Below are positions 44,684-54,616 of a DNA stretch of 64,000 nucleotides, in pieces. Under the pieces are notes generated by a model that saw only the letters and a program-made list of their open reading frames with translations, had not been told where the DNA came from and ran no database searches. The position numbers and the translations under genes were made by a program. Each line of letters starts with the position of its first letter. The stretch's first letter is position 1. Origin of the DNA: Dyadobacter sp. CY343 (GTDB lineage Bacteria; Bacteroidota; Bacteroidia; Cytophagales; Spirosomataceae); NCBI RefSeq assembly GCF_021390335.1, contig NZ_JAJUXK010000004.1, forward strand, positions 1,272,897-1,336,896, in the 5' to 3' direction.

Positions 44684-44826
44684 ATTAAATTGGGTAGATT
44701 AAATATCGATGCATATAACGCGGGTATTGGTGGTATTATTTAACATCTTTACAGTAAACCTTATTAGTTTTATTTCAACTTGTCTCCCTTTGACCAAATT
44801 TTATTTCCCTTCCCTATTTTAATCAA

Positions 44827-45942
44827 ATGAAAGAAAGTACTCCTCCGCAAAGGTTATTGTCCCTGGACACATTGCGTGGCTTTGATATGTTTTGGATTTC
44901 AGGTGGCGAAGAGATTTTTCACGTGCTGGCAAAAGTGACCGGCTGGTCCTGGGCAATCGTACTCGCACACCAATTCACACATCCAGACTGGAACGGTTTC
45001 CGCGCCTACGACCTCATTTTCCCTACATTCCTGTTTATGGCGGGCGTTTCCACTCCTTTTTCGCTTGGAAGTCGCCTTGAAAAAGGGGTACCGCAAACCG
45101 AACTCCTCAGAAAAGTGGTTCAGCGGGGTTTGCTGCTGGTATTCCTTGGAATCATTTACAACAACGGTATATTCCAGACCGAGTGGCACAATATGCGCTA
45201 CCCGAGTGTGCTCGCACGAATAGGGCTCGCAGGTATGTTTGCCCAGATCATTTATTTATATTCTAATAAAAAAACACGCTGGATCTGGTTTGGCGGCTTG
45301 TTAATAGGCTATTACCTGTTCATGACTTTTTATCCTGTCCCAGGCTGTGGCGCAGGTATGCTAACAATGGAATGTAATCCCGCCAGCTTCTTCGACAGAA
45401 TGCTCATCCCCGGCCGCCTTCACCTCACGATCCACGATCCCGAAGGTTTGGTCTCTACCATTCCGGCAATAGCGACCGGGTTAATGGGAATATTTGCGGG
45501 CGAACTTTTGCGGACGAGCGAGGAAGTAATTTCAAAAAACAACAAAGTGACTTATCTCGTTTTCGCCGGCATTATCAGTTTGCTGGTATGTTTGGTGTGG
45601 GACTTCTTCTTCCCGATCAATAAGAATTTATGGACGAGCTCGTTTGTGCTTTGTGCTGGCGGGTTCAGTGTATTGCTGCTTGCATTGTTCTATTGGCTGG
45701 TCGATGTTTTGAACTATCGCAAATGGACATTATTTTTCGTAGTAATAGGGATGAATTCAATCGTGATCTACATGGTAGGGAGCTTCATTTCATTCGGCTA
45801 CACAGCCAATGCACTTTTCGGCGGGATACTAAGCTACTTCCCGCATTCGGTAGAAGCAGTTGGAGAAGTAATCGCATTCATAGCAGTTCAATGGGCATTT
45901 ATGTACTTGTTATTTCGGAATAAGTTGTTTTTGAAAGTATAA
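44827..45942 (+). CDS. DUF5009/heparan-alpha-glucosaminide acetyltransferase-like membrane protein
   Basis: 371 residues with about ten membrane helices. It opens with the family motif SLDTLRGFDMFWI and has FNGFRAYDLIFPTFLFMAGVS-like wording (WNGFRAYDLIFPTFLFMAG) near 57-75. Relatives transfer acetyl groups across the membrane to a sugar (HGSNAT family, DUF5009). In bacteria the acceptor is probably a cell-wall or glycan sugar; not determinable here. No operon partner. Confidence 0.86.
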   Translation: MKESTPPQRLLSLDTLRGFDMFWISGGEEIFHVLAKVTGWSWAIVLAHQFTHPDWNGFRAYDLIFPTFLFMAGVSTPFSLGSRLEKGVPQTELLRKVVQRGLLLVFLGIIYNNGIFQTEWHNMRYPSVLARIGLAGMFAQIIYLYSNKKTRWIWFGGLLIGYYLFMTFYPVPGCGAGMLTMECNPASFFDRMLIPGRLHLTIHDPEGLVSTIPAIATGLMGIFAGELLRTSEEVISKNNKVTYLVFAGIISLLVCLVWDFFFPINKNLWTSSFVLCAGGFSVLLLALFYWLVDVLNYRKWTLFFVVIGMNSIVIYMVGSFISFGYTANALFGGILSYFPHSVEAVGEVIAFIAVQWAFMYLLFRNKLFLKV

Positions 45943-46068
45943 GGAAGGGGAGGAAGGAGGAAAGGAGGAAGGGAGAAAAACTAAATATTCAATCATTCAG
46001 TCATTCAATCATTCCCCAATCCACGGCGGCCCATTCACTCATTCACTAATTCACTCATTCACTCATTA
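45943..46068. repeat. Purine tract and ATTCAxTC simple repeats
   Basis: The 128-base gap starts with a GGA/AGG-rich purine tract (about 45943-45978), followed by four- and eight-base repeats of ATTCA(A/G/C)TCATTCA type (45987-46068), broken by a short unique stretch. No gene or clear promoter is seen. It ends right before the ATG of the ABC ATPase. Confidence 0.75.
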
Positions 46069-46070
46069 AA

Positions 46071-46775
46071 ATGATCGAAGCAACCAACCTTACCAAACTA
46101 TACGGTTCCCAGCGGGCGATTGATGGGATTTCTTTTTCTTTGAAGAAGGGGGAGATCGTCGGTTTTCTGGGGCCGAACGGGGCGGGGAAGTCTACGACAA
46201 TGAAGATTTTGACGGGCTATCTGAAGCCGACTGATGGAGCTGCGCGGGTTTCTGATTTTGACGTAGTCAGTCAGCCAATGCCCGCGAGAAGGTCCATCGG
46301 CTACCTGCCCGAACACAATCCGCTTTACCTGGATATGTATGTGACTGAGTTTCTTATGTTTTCAGGGAAATTGTACGGAATGAGTGGCGCCTCTTTGAAT
46401 GCCCGGGTGGAAGAAGTGATCGAGATGTGCGGGCTCGGACCCGAAAAACGCAAAAAAATCGGGCAGCTTTCCAAAGGTTACCGGCAGCGCGTGGGACTTG
46501 CCCAGTCTTTTCTGCACGACCCGCAGGTACTTATTCTCGACGAACCCACTACCGGCCTCGACCCTAATCAGTTGCAGGAAATAAGAGAAGTGATCCGCAC
46601 AGCCGGACAAGATAAAACTGTACTTTTTTCCACGCATATTATGCAGGAAGTGGAAGCATTGTGCGACAGGGTGATCATCATCAACAAAGGCAAAGTCGTA
46701 AATGACAGCTCGCTGGAAGACTTACGGCAATCGGGCAGATCTTTGGAAGAAACGTTCCGGATCCTTACGCAATAG
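46071..46775 (+). CDS. gldA: ABC transporter ATPase, GldA-like
   Basis: 234 residues. Walker A FLGPNGAGKST (33-43), signature LSKGYRQRVG (about 144-153), Walker B VLILDEPTTGLDP (about 162-174), H-loop STHIMQ. SIGYLPEHNPLYLDMYV is typical of GldA, the ATPase of the gliding ABC complex (with GldF and GldG). GldA is usually near 300 residues; this one ends soon after the H-loop, so the symbol is tentative. gldF and gldG are not adjacent. A general ABC-2 exporter ATPase is the alternative. Confidence 0.8.
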   Translation: MIEATNLTKLYGSQRAIDGISFSLKKGEIVGFLGPNGAGKSTTMKILTGYLKPTDGAARVSDFDVVSQPMPARRSIGYLPEHNPLYLDMYVTEFLMFSGKLYGMSGASLNARVEEVIEMCGLGPEKRKKIGQLSKGYRQRVGLAQSFLHDPQVLILDEPTTGLDPNQLQEIREVIRTAGQDKTVLFSTHIMQEVEALCDRVIIINKGKVVNDSSLEDLRQSGRSLEETFRILTQ

Positions 46776-46965
46776 GCTGACGATCAGGGGATAGTTGTTA
46801 AAACTATTATCGGAAAGGCAATTATTAGAATTGCATTAAAACAGAACTTCTGTTGCATTTAATGAGATTAATTTTTGTTATTATTGTAACTATCGAAAAA
46901 TCCGAGATGAATATTTCGAAGCAGCACAACCTAACATTCCCTCGTTAAAGTCAGTGATTCCGAAT

Positions 46966-49900
46966 ATGAAGAAATGGTTTTTTAGCCGATTTCGTGTAGC
47001 GTTAAGCATTATTCTGCTTGTAGTTTTGAGTACAATGGTTTCCGTTGCCTGGAAATTCATGGGTACGTCAAAACCAGCTATTCTGCCCGCGAACAAGGCT
47101 GCCGCAAAGGAGAAGGCAAAAGCTCCCAAACGGAAAGCCGATCCTGTTCTGGTACTTCCCGAAAATCAATGGGTCGACAGCACCCTGAATACACTGAGCA
47201 TTGACCAGAAAATTGGTCAGCTGCTGATGGTTGCTACCTATTCCAACCGCGACGAATCACATTACAGCTATATTGACAAGCTGGTCAACGACTATCATAT
47301 TGGCGGCCTGATCTTTTTCCAGGGCGGCCCCGTGGCCCAGGCGTCGCTTACCAACCGGTACCAGTCACATTCGAACATCCCGCTTTTTATAGGTATTGAC
47401 GGAGAATGGGGATTGGGGATGCGGCTTGACAGTACAATTTCTTTCCCCAAACAAATGGTATTGGGCTCTATTCAAAACGACGAGCTGATTTACCTCATGG
47501 GCCGTGATATTGCGAAACAATGCCGGAGAATGGGTATTCATATCAATTTTGCGCCTGTTTCGGATATTAATAACAACCCTGCAAACCCCGTTATAGGAAT
47601 CCGCTCTTTCGGCGAGGACCGTGATAATGTGACCAGAAAAGCGATTGCTTATATGAAGGGGCTGCAACACAATAAGGTGATTGCGACCGCCAAGCATTTC
47701 CCGGGCCACGGGGATACCGACGCAGACTCGCATTTTACATTGCCCGTACTGAACCACTCCATCGAACAACTTCAGGAAACGGATCTCTACCCCTACCGCG
47801 CCATGATCGCCGATAGTTTGATGGGCGTTTTGAGCGGCCACCTGAATATTCCCGCACTGGACAATAACTCTCAGCAGGCAAGTTCGCTTTCCGAAAAGGT
47901 AGTAACGCAGCTTTTGAGAAAAGAACTTGGGTTCCGCGGACTGGTATTTACCGACGCGATGAACATGAAGGGTGTGTCAAAAACGGGGAAACCCGCGGAT
48001 GTAAATCTGAAAGCATTGGTTGCCGGAAACGATATCCTGCTTTATCCTGAAAATATTGCTGAGACCGTTGCGAAGATCAAGAATGCAATCGACCAGAAAA
48101 TTATCAGTGAAAAAATTATTGATGATAAAGTAAAACGCGTGTTGCAGGCGAAGTACTGGTCGGGCTTGAATGAATATAAGCCGGTTGATACCAACAACTT
48201 ATACGCGGACCTGAACAAGGAAAGCAGCAAGGAACTGTACCGCGCATTGTGTGAAGCTTCTGTTACTGTTGTTAAAAACGACAATAACCTAATTCCGATC
48301 GGCTCGGTGATGGATAACAATATGGCGTCTGTGAGCATTGGCGAGGGAAGTAATGTTTCGTTTCAAAAAATGCTTTCAGTCTATAAACCAATGCGCTTGT
48401 ACTCTTTTTACGAAGGTCCGTCGTCGCAGGAGCAGATCGCCGAGATGCTGAATTACCTCAATCCATATAATACGGTGATTGTCGATATTCATGGAATATC
48501 TTCCAATCCAGCCAGGAATTACGGGGTTACGAAAGGGATGACAGACTTTGTGAGTCAGTTGAAACAACAGAATAAAAAGGTGATCCTCTGCCTTTTCGGG
48601 ACACCTTACAGTATTGGTTATTTCCCTGAAACGGATGTATTGATCTGCGCCAATCAGGATGGGACAGACCAGCAGGAGATCGTGCCGCAGATCATTTTCG
48701 GTGCTTTGGGCTCGCAGGGGCAACTTCCAGTATCTGTGTTATCATTCAAATCGGGCACCGGGGTAAGTACGACCACTATCAACCGGATTGCATTTGGGAC
48801 ACCCGAAAGTGTGGGTATGGATGCTGCTTCGCTCAAACGCATTGATGAAATTGCGACCGCTGCATTGAATGACCGCGTATTCCCGGGTTGCGAGGTATTG
48901 GTAGCGAGGAAAGGAAAGATCGTTTATGACAAACAATTCGGCGGGCTTAATTACCGCACGCCGGAGCGGGTCACTTCGGAGACGATTTATGACTTGGCCT
49001 CAATAACAAAAGTATCGGCGACTTTACAGGCGATCATGCTGCTTTACGATCGCAAACAAATCGACCTTGACGCAAAAGCCGCTACCTATCTGCCCGAACT
49101 CACAGGCACAAACAAGCAGAACTTCACGGTTAGAGACTTACTGATGCACCGTTCGGGAATGGTATCGTTTTACCCGCCGCTCTGGGACCGCACCAAAACG
49201 AGTGGTGGAGGCTTGTTACCCGACTATTACAGTTCAAAATCTGATACTACCTATTACCTGCGTGTGGCGCCGAAGCTGTATGCAAAACCTGCATTGCGCG
49301 ATTCTGTGTGGAAATGGGTGATCCAGTCGCCGATGAACAACAGCCGCCAGCGATCGGGCAGCTACGGTTATCTGTACAGCGACCTTGGCTTTTTAACACT
49401 ACAAAAAATTGTGGAGAGAATAACGGGACAAACGCTGGATGTATTCGTTTCCGCCAATATTTACGAGCCGCTGGGGCTGACTTACTTGGGTTTCAATCCG
49501 CTGAGCCGCTTTCCTGAAAAACAGATTGCGCCTACGGAACAGGATTACAGGTTTAGAGGCCAGCTTTTGCAAGGTACAGTTCACGATCAAATGGCCGCAA
49601 TTGTGGGTGGCGTGGCCGGTCACGCGGGATTATTTGGTACTGCAAGAGACCTTGCTGTTTTGTTCCAGATGAATTTATGGAAAGGTAATTACGCCGGAAA
49701 ACGGTATTTCGAGCAGGCGACCGTTCCATTCTTTTCAAGGATTTACGACGAATCGCATCACCGCGGGCTGGGCTGGGACAAGGCTCCGCTTGACGGAAAC
49801 AGTTCGTACGTATCTGCACAGGCGTCGGTCAATTCGTTTGGCCACACCGGCTTCACCGGCACGATGGTTTGGGTGGATCCGGAGGAAGATCTGCTTTTCG

Positions 49901-50025
49901 TTTTTCTCTCCAACAGGGTCAATCCGGACGCTGAAAATACGGGAATTACTACGCACCGGACCCGTAAAAGAATACAGGATGTTGTGTACAGTTCATTGCA
50001 AGAAAGGAAAAGTCAGCTTCCTTAA
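46966..50025 (+). CDS. GH3 (NagZ-like) and serine-hydrolase fusion protein
   Basis: 1019 residues from the ATG at 46966 (a GTG four codons earlier is rejected). An N-terminal membrane segment (12-28) is followed by a GH3 domain (about 65-400): KHFPGHGDTDADSH at 243-256, with the Asp254-His256 dyad of NagZ-type N-acetylglucosaminidases, and the nucleophile Asp330 in VFTDAMNM. The C-terminal half (about 610-1015) is a class C beta-lactamase/PBP-like hydrolase with LASITKV near 675. Together they could cut both glycan and peptide parts of muropeptides outside the inner membrane. Confidence 0.92.
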   Translation: MKKWFFSRFRVALSIILLVVLSTMVSVAWKFMGTSKPAILPANKAAAKEKAKAPKRKADPVLVLPENQWVDSTLNTLSIDQKIGQLLMVATYSNRDESHYSYIDKLVNDYHIGGLIFFQGGPVAQASLTNRYQSHSNIPLFIGIDGEWGLGMRLDSTISFPKQMVLGSIQNDELIYLMGRDIAKQCRRMGIHINFAPVSDINNNPANPVIGIRSFGEDRDNVTRKAIAYMKGLQHNKVIATAKHFPGHGDTDADSHFTLPVLNHSIEQLQETDLYPYRAMIADSLMGVLSGHLNIPALDNNSQQASSLSEKVVTQLLRKELGFRGLVFTDAMNMKGVSKTGKPADVNLKALVAGNDILLYPENIAETVAKIKNAIDQKIISEKIIDDKVKRVLQAKYWSGLNEYKPVDTNNLYADLNKESSKELYRALCEASVTVVKNDNNLIPIGSVMDNNMASVSIGEGSNVSFQKMLSVYKPMRLYSFYEGPSSQEQIAEMLNYLNPYNTVIVDIHGISSNPARNYGVTKGMTDFVSQLKQQNKKVILCLFGTPYSIGYFPETDVLICANQDGTDQQEIVPQIIFGALGSQGQLPVSVLSFKSGTGVSTTTINRIAFGTPESVGMDAASLKRIDEIATAALNDRVFPGCEVLVARKGKIVYDKQFGGLNYRTPERVTSETIYDLASITKVSATLQAIMLLYDRKQIDLDAKAATYLPELTGTNKQNFTVRDLLMHRSGMVSFYPPLWDRTKTSGGGLLPDYYSSKSDTTYYLRVAPKLYAKPALRDSVWKWVIQSPMNNSRQRSGSYGYLYSDLGFLTLQKIVERITGQTLDVFVSANIYEPLGLTYLGFNPLSRFPEKQIAPTEQDYRFRGQLLQGTVHDQMAAIVGGVAGHAGLFGTARDLAVLFQMNLWKGNYAGKRYFEQATVPFFSRIYDESHHRGLGWDKAPLDGNSSYVSAQASVNSFGHTGFTGTMVWVDPEEDLLFVFLSNRVNPDAENTGITTHRTRKRIQDVVYSSLQERKSQLP

Positions 50026-50102
50026 TGTGGTTTAAGTGTATTTGAAAAATATCTCTAACTTTACCAGACAATAGGTTAGCGGAAAGATATTCAGACCAAT
50101 AC

Positions 50103-53100
50103 ATGAAAAAACCATTTACCCGAAACAGTGCTTTAATCACATTCCTCGCTGCATTTTTCTACGCGGCAACTTCTTTCGGACAGACAACCATCACCACCGG
50201 AGTACTGGCTCCGAACACCGTTTGCCAGGGCGGCGAGGTCGAAGTTCCATTCACTGCAACAGGCACAATACCAGCACTTACGACATATCAGGCCCAGCTT
50301 TCGGATGACGCCGGAGATTTCGGGGCCGCCCCGACCGTAGTGGGCTCCTCAGCTACCAGCCCGATCACTGCTACTATCCCTGCTGCCACCGCGCCGGGGG
50401 CTGCTTATAAAATCAGGGTAGTTTCGATACTTGCTGCGGTGATCAAAACCGAAGGAACTGAAAGTGCTGCATTAAAAGTGAATGCAATACCGGATGCACC
50501 TGTTGTCACTGCCGAAGTTATTATTGGCCAGTTCGAACCGGCAACTCTTACTGCAACTGGAACCGGTATGCTTTGGTATGCTGCTTCAACAGGTGGAAAT
50601 GGTACTGCTACCAAGCCGGTACCAGATACAGAAACCCCTGGCAAGAAAAGCTATTTTGTTTCTCAAACCGTTGGTACCTGCGAAAGTGAGCGGGCTGAGA
50701 TTGTGGTGACTGTTATTGCATGTGTGGCACCTGCCGCCCCAACCGTTGCAAATGTAAATCAGCAGGTTGGTGATGACGAAAAAGTCCTAACAGCAAAAGG
50801 TAGTGGACTTAAATGGTATACTACCAAAACGGGCGGATCACCATTGCCTGCCGCTCCAAAAACTGCTACTGATAAAGTAAGCACAACAAGCTATTTTGTA
50901 TCTCAGACAGTCGACAAATGCGAAAGCGAGCGGGCTGAGATTGTAGTTACAGTTTCTGCATGTGCACCGCCTGATGCACCGGTTGTCGCTAATGTAAATC
51001 AGCAAGTTGGCGATGATGAAAAAGCATTGACTGCGACCGGTACCGGCCTGAAATGGTACGCTGCAAAAACCGGCGGCTCTCCTTTGTCCGGTGCACCAAA
51101 ACCTTCCACGAAAACAATCGGAAAAACGAGCTATTTCGTTTCACAAACGAATGCAAGCGGCTGCGAAAGCGAGCGGGCTGAAATTGTTGTAACTATTACT
51201 GCTTGTACACCCCCTGACGCTCCTAAACCGACAGAAGAAAGCTTTAATTATACAATCGGCGACAAGGCAACTCAGCTTGCTGCTACTCCGACAACCGGTC
51301 TGCTTTGGTATACCGTCGCAACTGGCGGAACAGGTGTTACAACTGCTCCTACTCCTTCGACACTAGCTGCCGGCACAACAAATTATTACGTTTCAAGAAC
51401 AGTGAATGGCTGCGAAAGCGCCAGAGCGGAAATTGTTGTTACCGTTTCTGCCTGCGTTCCACCTGGCGCACCAACTGTTGCTGATGTTAATTATTGCTTA
51501 AACGAATCACCAACTGCACTTACTGCAAAAGGTGCAACTGGAAATACCATTCTCTGGTATACAGCTCAATCTGGCGGAACTAGTTCTACTACCGCACCAG
51601 TTCCAAAAACAAATGTGGCTGGCACATTTAGCTATTTTGTAAGTCAAAAAGCGCCGAATGCAAAGTGTGAAAGTGAGCGGGTTGAAATCGTGGTAACTGT
51701 TAAAAGTTTCTCACTTGCGCCCACGGTTGTAGCAGTGCTTAATCTCTGCCAAAATTCTACTGCAACTGCATTAACAGCCACCGGAACGAATCTTACCTGG
51801 TACACCGCTGCGACAGGCGGTACTGCGTTGGCGTCTGCGCCAGTTCCTTTGACTACAACCACGGGCACAACCAGCTATTACGTAAGCCAAACAACAGCTG
51901 GCCGCTGCGAAGGGCCGCGTGCGAAGATTGACGTAGTTATTAAAGATACCCCCGTAGCTCCAACAGTAACTGCCACGAATTACTGTGTAGGCGAAAAAGC
52001 GGTGGCACTTACGCCGACTGGCGGAGTTTATAAGTGGTATACAGTAGCGACAGGAGGAAATCCGCTTGCTGCCGGACCAACCCCAACCACTACTGCCGCG
52101 GGAACGACTTCCTATTATTTAACACAATCCAATACCTACGGTACATTGTCTTGTGAAAGTCCGCGTGCCAAGAAAGATGTTGTCGTGAATCCTACTCCGG
52201 CAGCTTTACCGACATTGTCCGATGTATTTTGCCAGGATCGTGAGGATAAAACGTATACTTTCCCAACAAAAGCAGCAGACGGAAATACACTGCAATGGTA
52301 TACTGTCGCAACCGGCGGAACCGCTACCACAACCACTCCTACTGCCAAGTTGAATACGCCTGGTGAAAAGACTTTTTACGTGACTCAGTTGAGCGGTAAG
52401 AATTGCGAAAGCGCGACAAGAGTTGTTCAAAAAGTTCGCATTAAGCCACTTCCGACTTTGCCAGGTATTGAAAAACCATTGATCGAATATTGCCAGTTTT
52501 TGCCTGCTACACCGTTGGAAGCGACACCAATGGCGAAAGCTACGCTCAACTGGTTTGGGACAGACGCAAGCGGCGGAACTTCGAGCGATACCCCTCCTAC
52601 CCCATCCACAGCCGAGGGCGGTACTACCTCCTACTATGTTGGTCAGACTTTGGAAGGCTGCCTGGGTGACCGTGCAAAAATTGACGTAAAAATCAATACC
52701 ACTCCAACACCGGCTACGACAAACTACCTGGAATATTGCCAGGGCGAAAAGGCTCCGATACTTGATGCAACAGGAACAATATTGAAATGGTACCGCGACG
52801 CGAATACCACGGAATGGCAGGGATTCCCTTACACGCCGTTCACTGATAAGGTGCAGGATTACTCGTTTTATGTAACTCAGACCGGCACTGTAAATGGCTG
52901 TGAGAGCCCGAAAGAAGAGATCAAAATTCATATCAAATCACTTCCCTCTGCATCTATCTCGGGTAACTCAACTATTGATCTGGGAGAGACCGCCAATATT
53001 AATATAAAGTTTACAGGTGATGGGCCGTGGATTTATATCTTATCGGATGGAACAACGGATACAACCGATCAGGCCAACCACCAGGTGCCTGTGAAACCAA

Positions 53101-54020
53101 GCACAACCACTTCCTACTTATTAACAGAAGTTTCGAACGCTTGTGGAAAAGGTATTCCGGGCGGACAAGCGCTGGTAACCGTAAAGATCCCGACGATCAA
53201 TTCAGGCAATCCGTCGACGGCAGAAGCTTGCGCTGGCAAAAGTTTTGTGGTTCCATTCCAGCAGTCCGGCGATTTCCCGGCTGAAAATACTTTCAAGGTA
53301 CAGATCGCCACTGAGAACCAGGATAGCAAGTTCTTCACGATCCCTTCTGTTGCAACGAGAAATTCAATAACTGCCACTTTCCCGGACACAACCAAAGGTG
53401 GTAACTACTATCTGCGCGTGATCAGCTCGGGCGACAATCCTGAGTTTCTGGTAAAAGGAAGTGTAAGCTCCATCACTATTTCTGCGAGTCCGTTGCCAGT
53501 TGCTACATTATCAGGGGCGCAAACGATCCTTGTAGGCGAAAAAGCGACGCTAAAAGTTGAAACAACTGGAAAAGCGCCGTGGACTTTCACCCTGAGCAAT
53601 GGTACAAAAGATACGCTGATCACGGCTTCGGTTAGTCCGTACACATTCCAGATCGCGCCTCTTGCTACGGTTACTTACACGATTTCAAAGGTGACCAATA
53701 CTTGCGGTACCGGCAGAGGAGCGGGTTCTGCGAGGGTTCAGGTTGATCCGATTTTGGGTGTTGAGCCTCAGCAGCCTGCGGATTGGGTGAAAGTTTATCC
53801 TACACTTGTACAGTCGGTTTGTACTTTGGAAGTAACCGGCAATATCAAACCAAAACAGGCAAGTGTTGAAGTGATCGACTTGAACGGAAGATCGATCGGA
53901 GTGAAATCTATACAGCAAAAAACAACCGAAGTGGATTTCAGCAACTACCCTTCCGGTTTGTATCTGATCCGCATTCAAAATGGCAATCTGAGCACCGTTC
54001 AACGTGTGATGAAACCATAG
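50103..54020 (+). CDS. Large Ig-like repeat surface protein with T9SS tail
   Basis: 1305 residues. Signal peptide (about 1-26), an N-terminal beta domain, then ten Ig-like (Ig_7/PF19081-type) repeats of about 75-80 residues, each with LxWYTxATGG...TxSYFVSQ...CESERAEIVVTV. Repeats 2 and 3 are almost identical at DNA level. Two more beta domains and a copy of the N-terminal domain follow (about 960-1190). The C-terminus is a T9SS type A sorting domain (VYPTLVQSV...SGLYLIRIQNG). Probably a surface adhesin exported by T9SS. Confidence 0.9.
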   Translation: MKKPFTRNSALITFLAAFFYAATSFGQTTITTGVLAPNTVCQGGEVEVPFTATGTIPALTTYQAQLSDDAGDFGAAPTVVGSSATSPITATIPAATAPGAAYKIRVVSILAAVIKTEGTESAALKVNAIPDAPVVTAEVIIGQFEPATLTATGTGMLWYAASTGGNGTATKPVPDTETPGKKSYFVSQTVGTCESERAEIVVTVIACVAPAAPTVANVNQQVGDDEKVLTAKGSGLKWYTTKTGGSPLPAAPKTATDKVSTTSYFVSQTVDKCESERAEIVVTVSACAPPDAPVVANVNQQVGDDEKALTATGTGLKWYAAKTGGSPLSGAPKPSTKTIGKTSYFVSQTNASGCESERAEIVVTITACTPPDAPKPTEESFNYTIGDKATQLAATPTTGLLWYTVATGGTGVTTAPTPSTLAAGTTNYYVSRTVNGCESARAEIVVTVSACVPPGAPTVADVNYCLNESPTALTAKGATGNTILWYTAQSGGTSSTTAPVPKTNVAGTFSYFVSQKAPNAKCESERVEIVVTVKSFSLAPTVVAVLNLCQNSTATALTATGTNLTWYTAATGGTALASAPVPLTTTTGTTSYYVSQTTAGRCEGPRAKIDVVIKDTPVAPTVTATNYCVGEKAVALTPTGGVYKWYTVATGGNPLAAGPTPTTTAAGTTSYYLTQSNTYGTLSCESPRAKKDVVVNPTPAALPTLSDVFCQDREDKTYTFPTKAADGNTLQWYTVATGGTATTTTPTAKLNTPGEKTFYVTQLSGKNCESATRVVQKVRIKPLPTLPGIEKPLIEYCQFLPATPLEATPMAKATLNWFGTDASGGTSSDTPPTPSTAEGGTTSYYVGQTLEGCLGDRAKIDVKINTTPTPATTNYLEYCQGEKAPILDATGTILKWYRDANTTEWQGFPYTPFTDKVQDYSFYVTQTGTVNGCESPKEEIKIHIKSLPSASISGNSTIDLGETANINIKFTGDGPWIYILSDGTTDTTDQANHQVPVKPSTTTSYLLTEVSNACGKGIPGGQALVTVKIPTINSGNPSTAEACAGKSFVVPFQQSGDFPAENTFKVQIATENQDSKFFTIPSVATRNSITATFPDTTKGGNYYLRVISSGDNPEFLVKGSVSSITISASPLPVATLSGAQTILVGEKATLKVETTGKAPWTFTLSNGTKDTLITASVSPYTFQIAPLATVTYTISKVTNTCGTGRGAGSARVQVDPILGVEPQQPADWVKVYPTLVQSVCTLEVTGNIKPKQASVEVIDLNGRSIGVKSIQQKTTEVDFSNYPSGLYLIRIQNGNLSTVQRVMKP

Positions 54021-54036
54021 TTTTATAAAAGTTTTT

Positions 54037-54077
54037 AAAAAAAGGGGCATTCATTTCGAGATGAATGTCCCTTTTTT
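54037..54077. terminator. Bidirectional terminator after the Ig-repeat gene
   Basis: Stem GGGGCATTCAT / ATGAATGTCCC (54044-54054, 54061-54071) flanked by A and T runs. tadA starts 22 bases later. Confidence 0.9.
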
Positions 54078-54098
54078 GTAATCAGCAATTTTAGTCAA

Positions 54099-54551
54099 AT
54101 GAATATACAAGCTGATATACTGGACAATTATTTCATGGCAGAAGCGCTCAGGCTGGCGGAGCAGGCTTATGATGAAGGAGAGATACCTGTTGGTGCAATA
54201 GTCGTGATCGGCGAACGCGTTATCGGAAAAGGATATAATCAGACCGAGCGACTGAATGATGTAACTGCTCACGCAGAGATGATCGCGATAACGGCCGCTG
54301 CCGACAACCTCGGTTCTAAGTACTTAACCGACTGCACACTGTACGTGACTTTGGAACCTTGTGTGATGTGCGCAGGCGCATTGTACTGGACACAAATGAA
54401 GCGGGTGGTTATTGGCGCAAAAGATGAAAAACGCGGATTTACGAAGCTCGGCAAACCCGTTTTACACCCCAAAACACAACTGGTAAATGGGATTTTGGCA
54501 GACGAATCTCAGGAGCTACTGCTCAAATTTTTTAGACAACTCAGAACATAA
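54099..54551 (+). CDS. tadA: tRNA-specific adenosine deaminase TadA
   Basis: 150 residues, cytidine-deaminase fold. Zinc ligands and catalytic Glu: HAE (58-60) and PCVMC (87-91). It deaminates A34 of tRNA-Arg(ACG) to inosine so that CGU, CGC and CGA can be read; that tRNA is encoded at 33431-33504. FTKLGKPVLHPK at 122-133 fits tRNA-type deaminases rather than free nucleoside enzymes. The ATG at 54099 is 22 bases after the terminator, so its promoter is hidden or overlapping. sodA follows after 65 bases. Confidence 0.93.
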   Translation: MNIQADILDNYFMAEALRLAEQAYDEGEIPVGAIVVIGERVIGKGYNQTERLNDVTAHAEMIAITAAADNLGSKYLTDCTLYVTLEPCVMCAGALYWTQMKRVVIGAKDEKRGFTKLGKPVLHPKTQLVNGILADESQELLLKFFRQLRT

Positions 54552-54616
54552 AGCGTTCATCTGCTGTTAGCCTTCTAGTGCCACATTAATATATTAATCA
54601 TTAAACTACACTGAAA

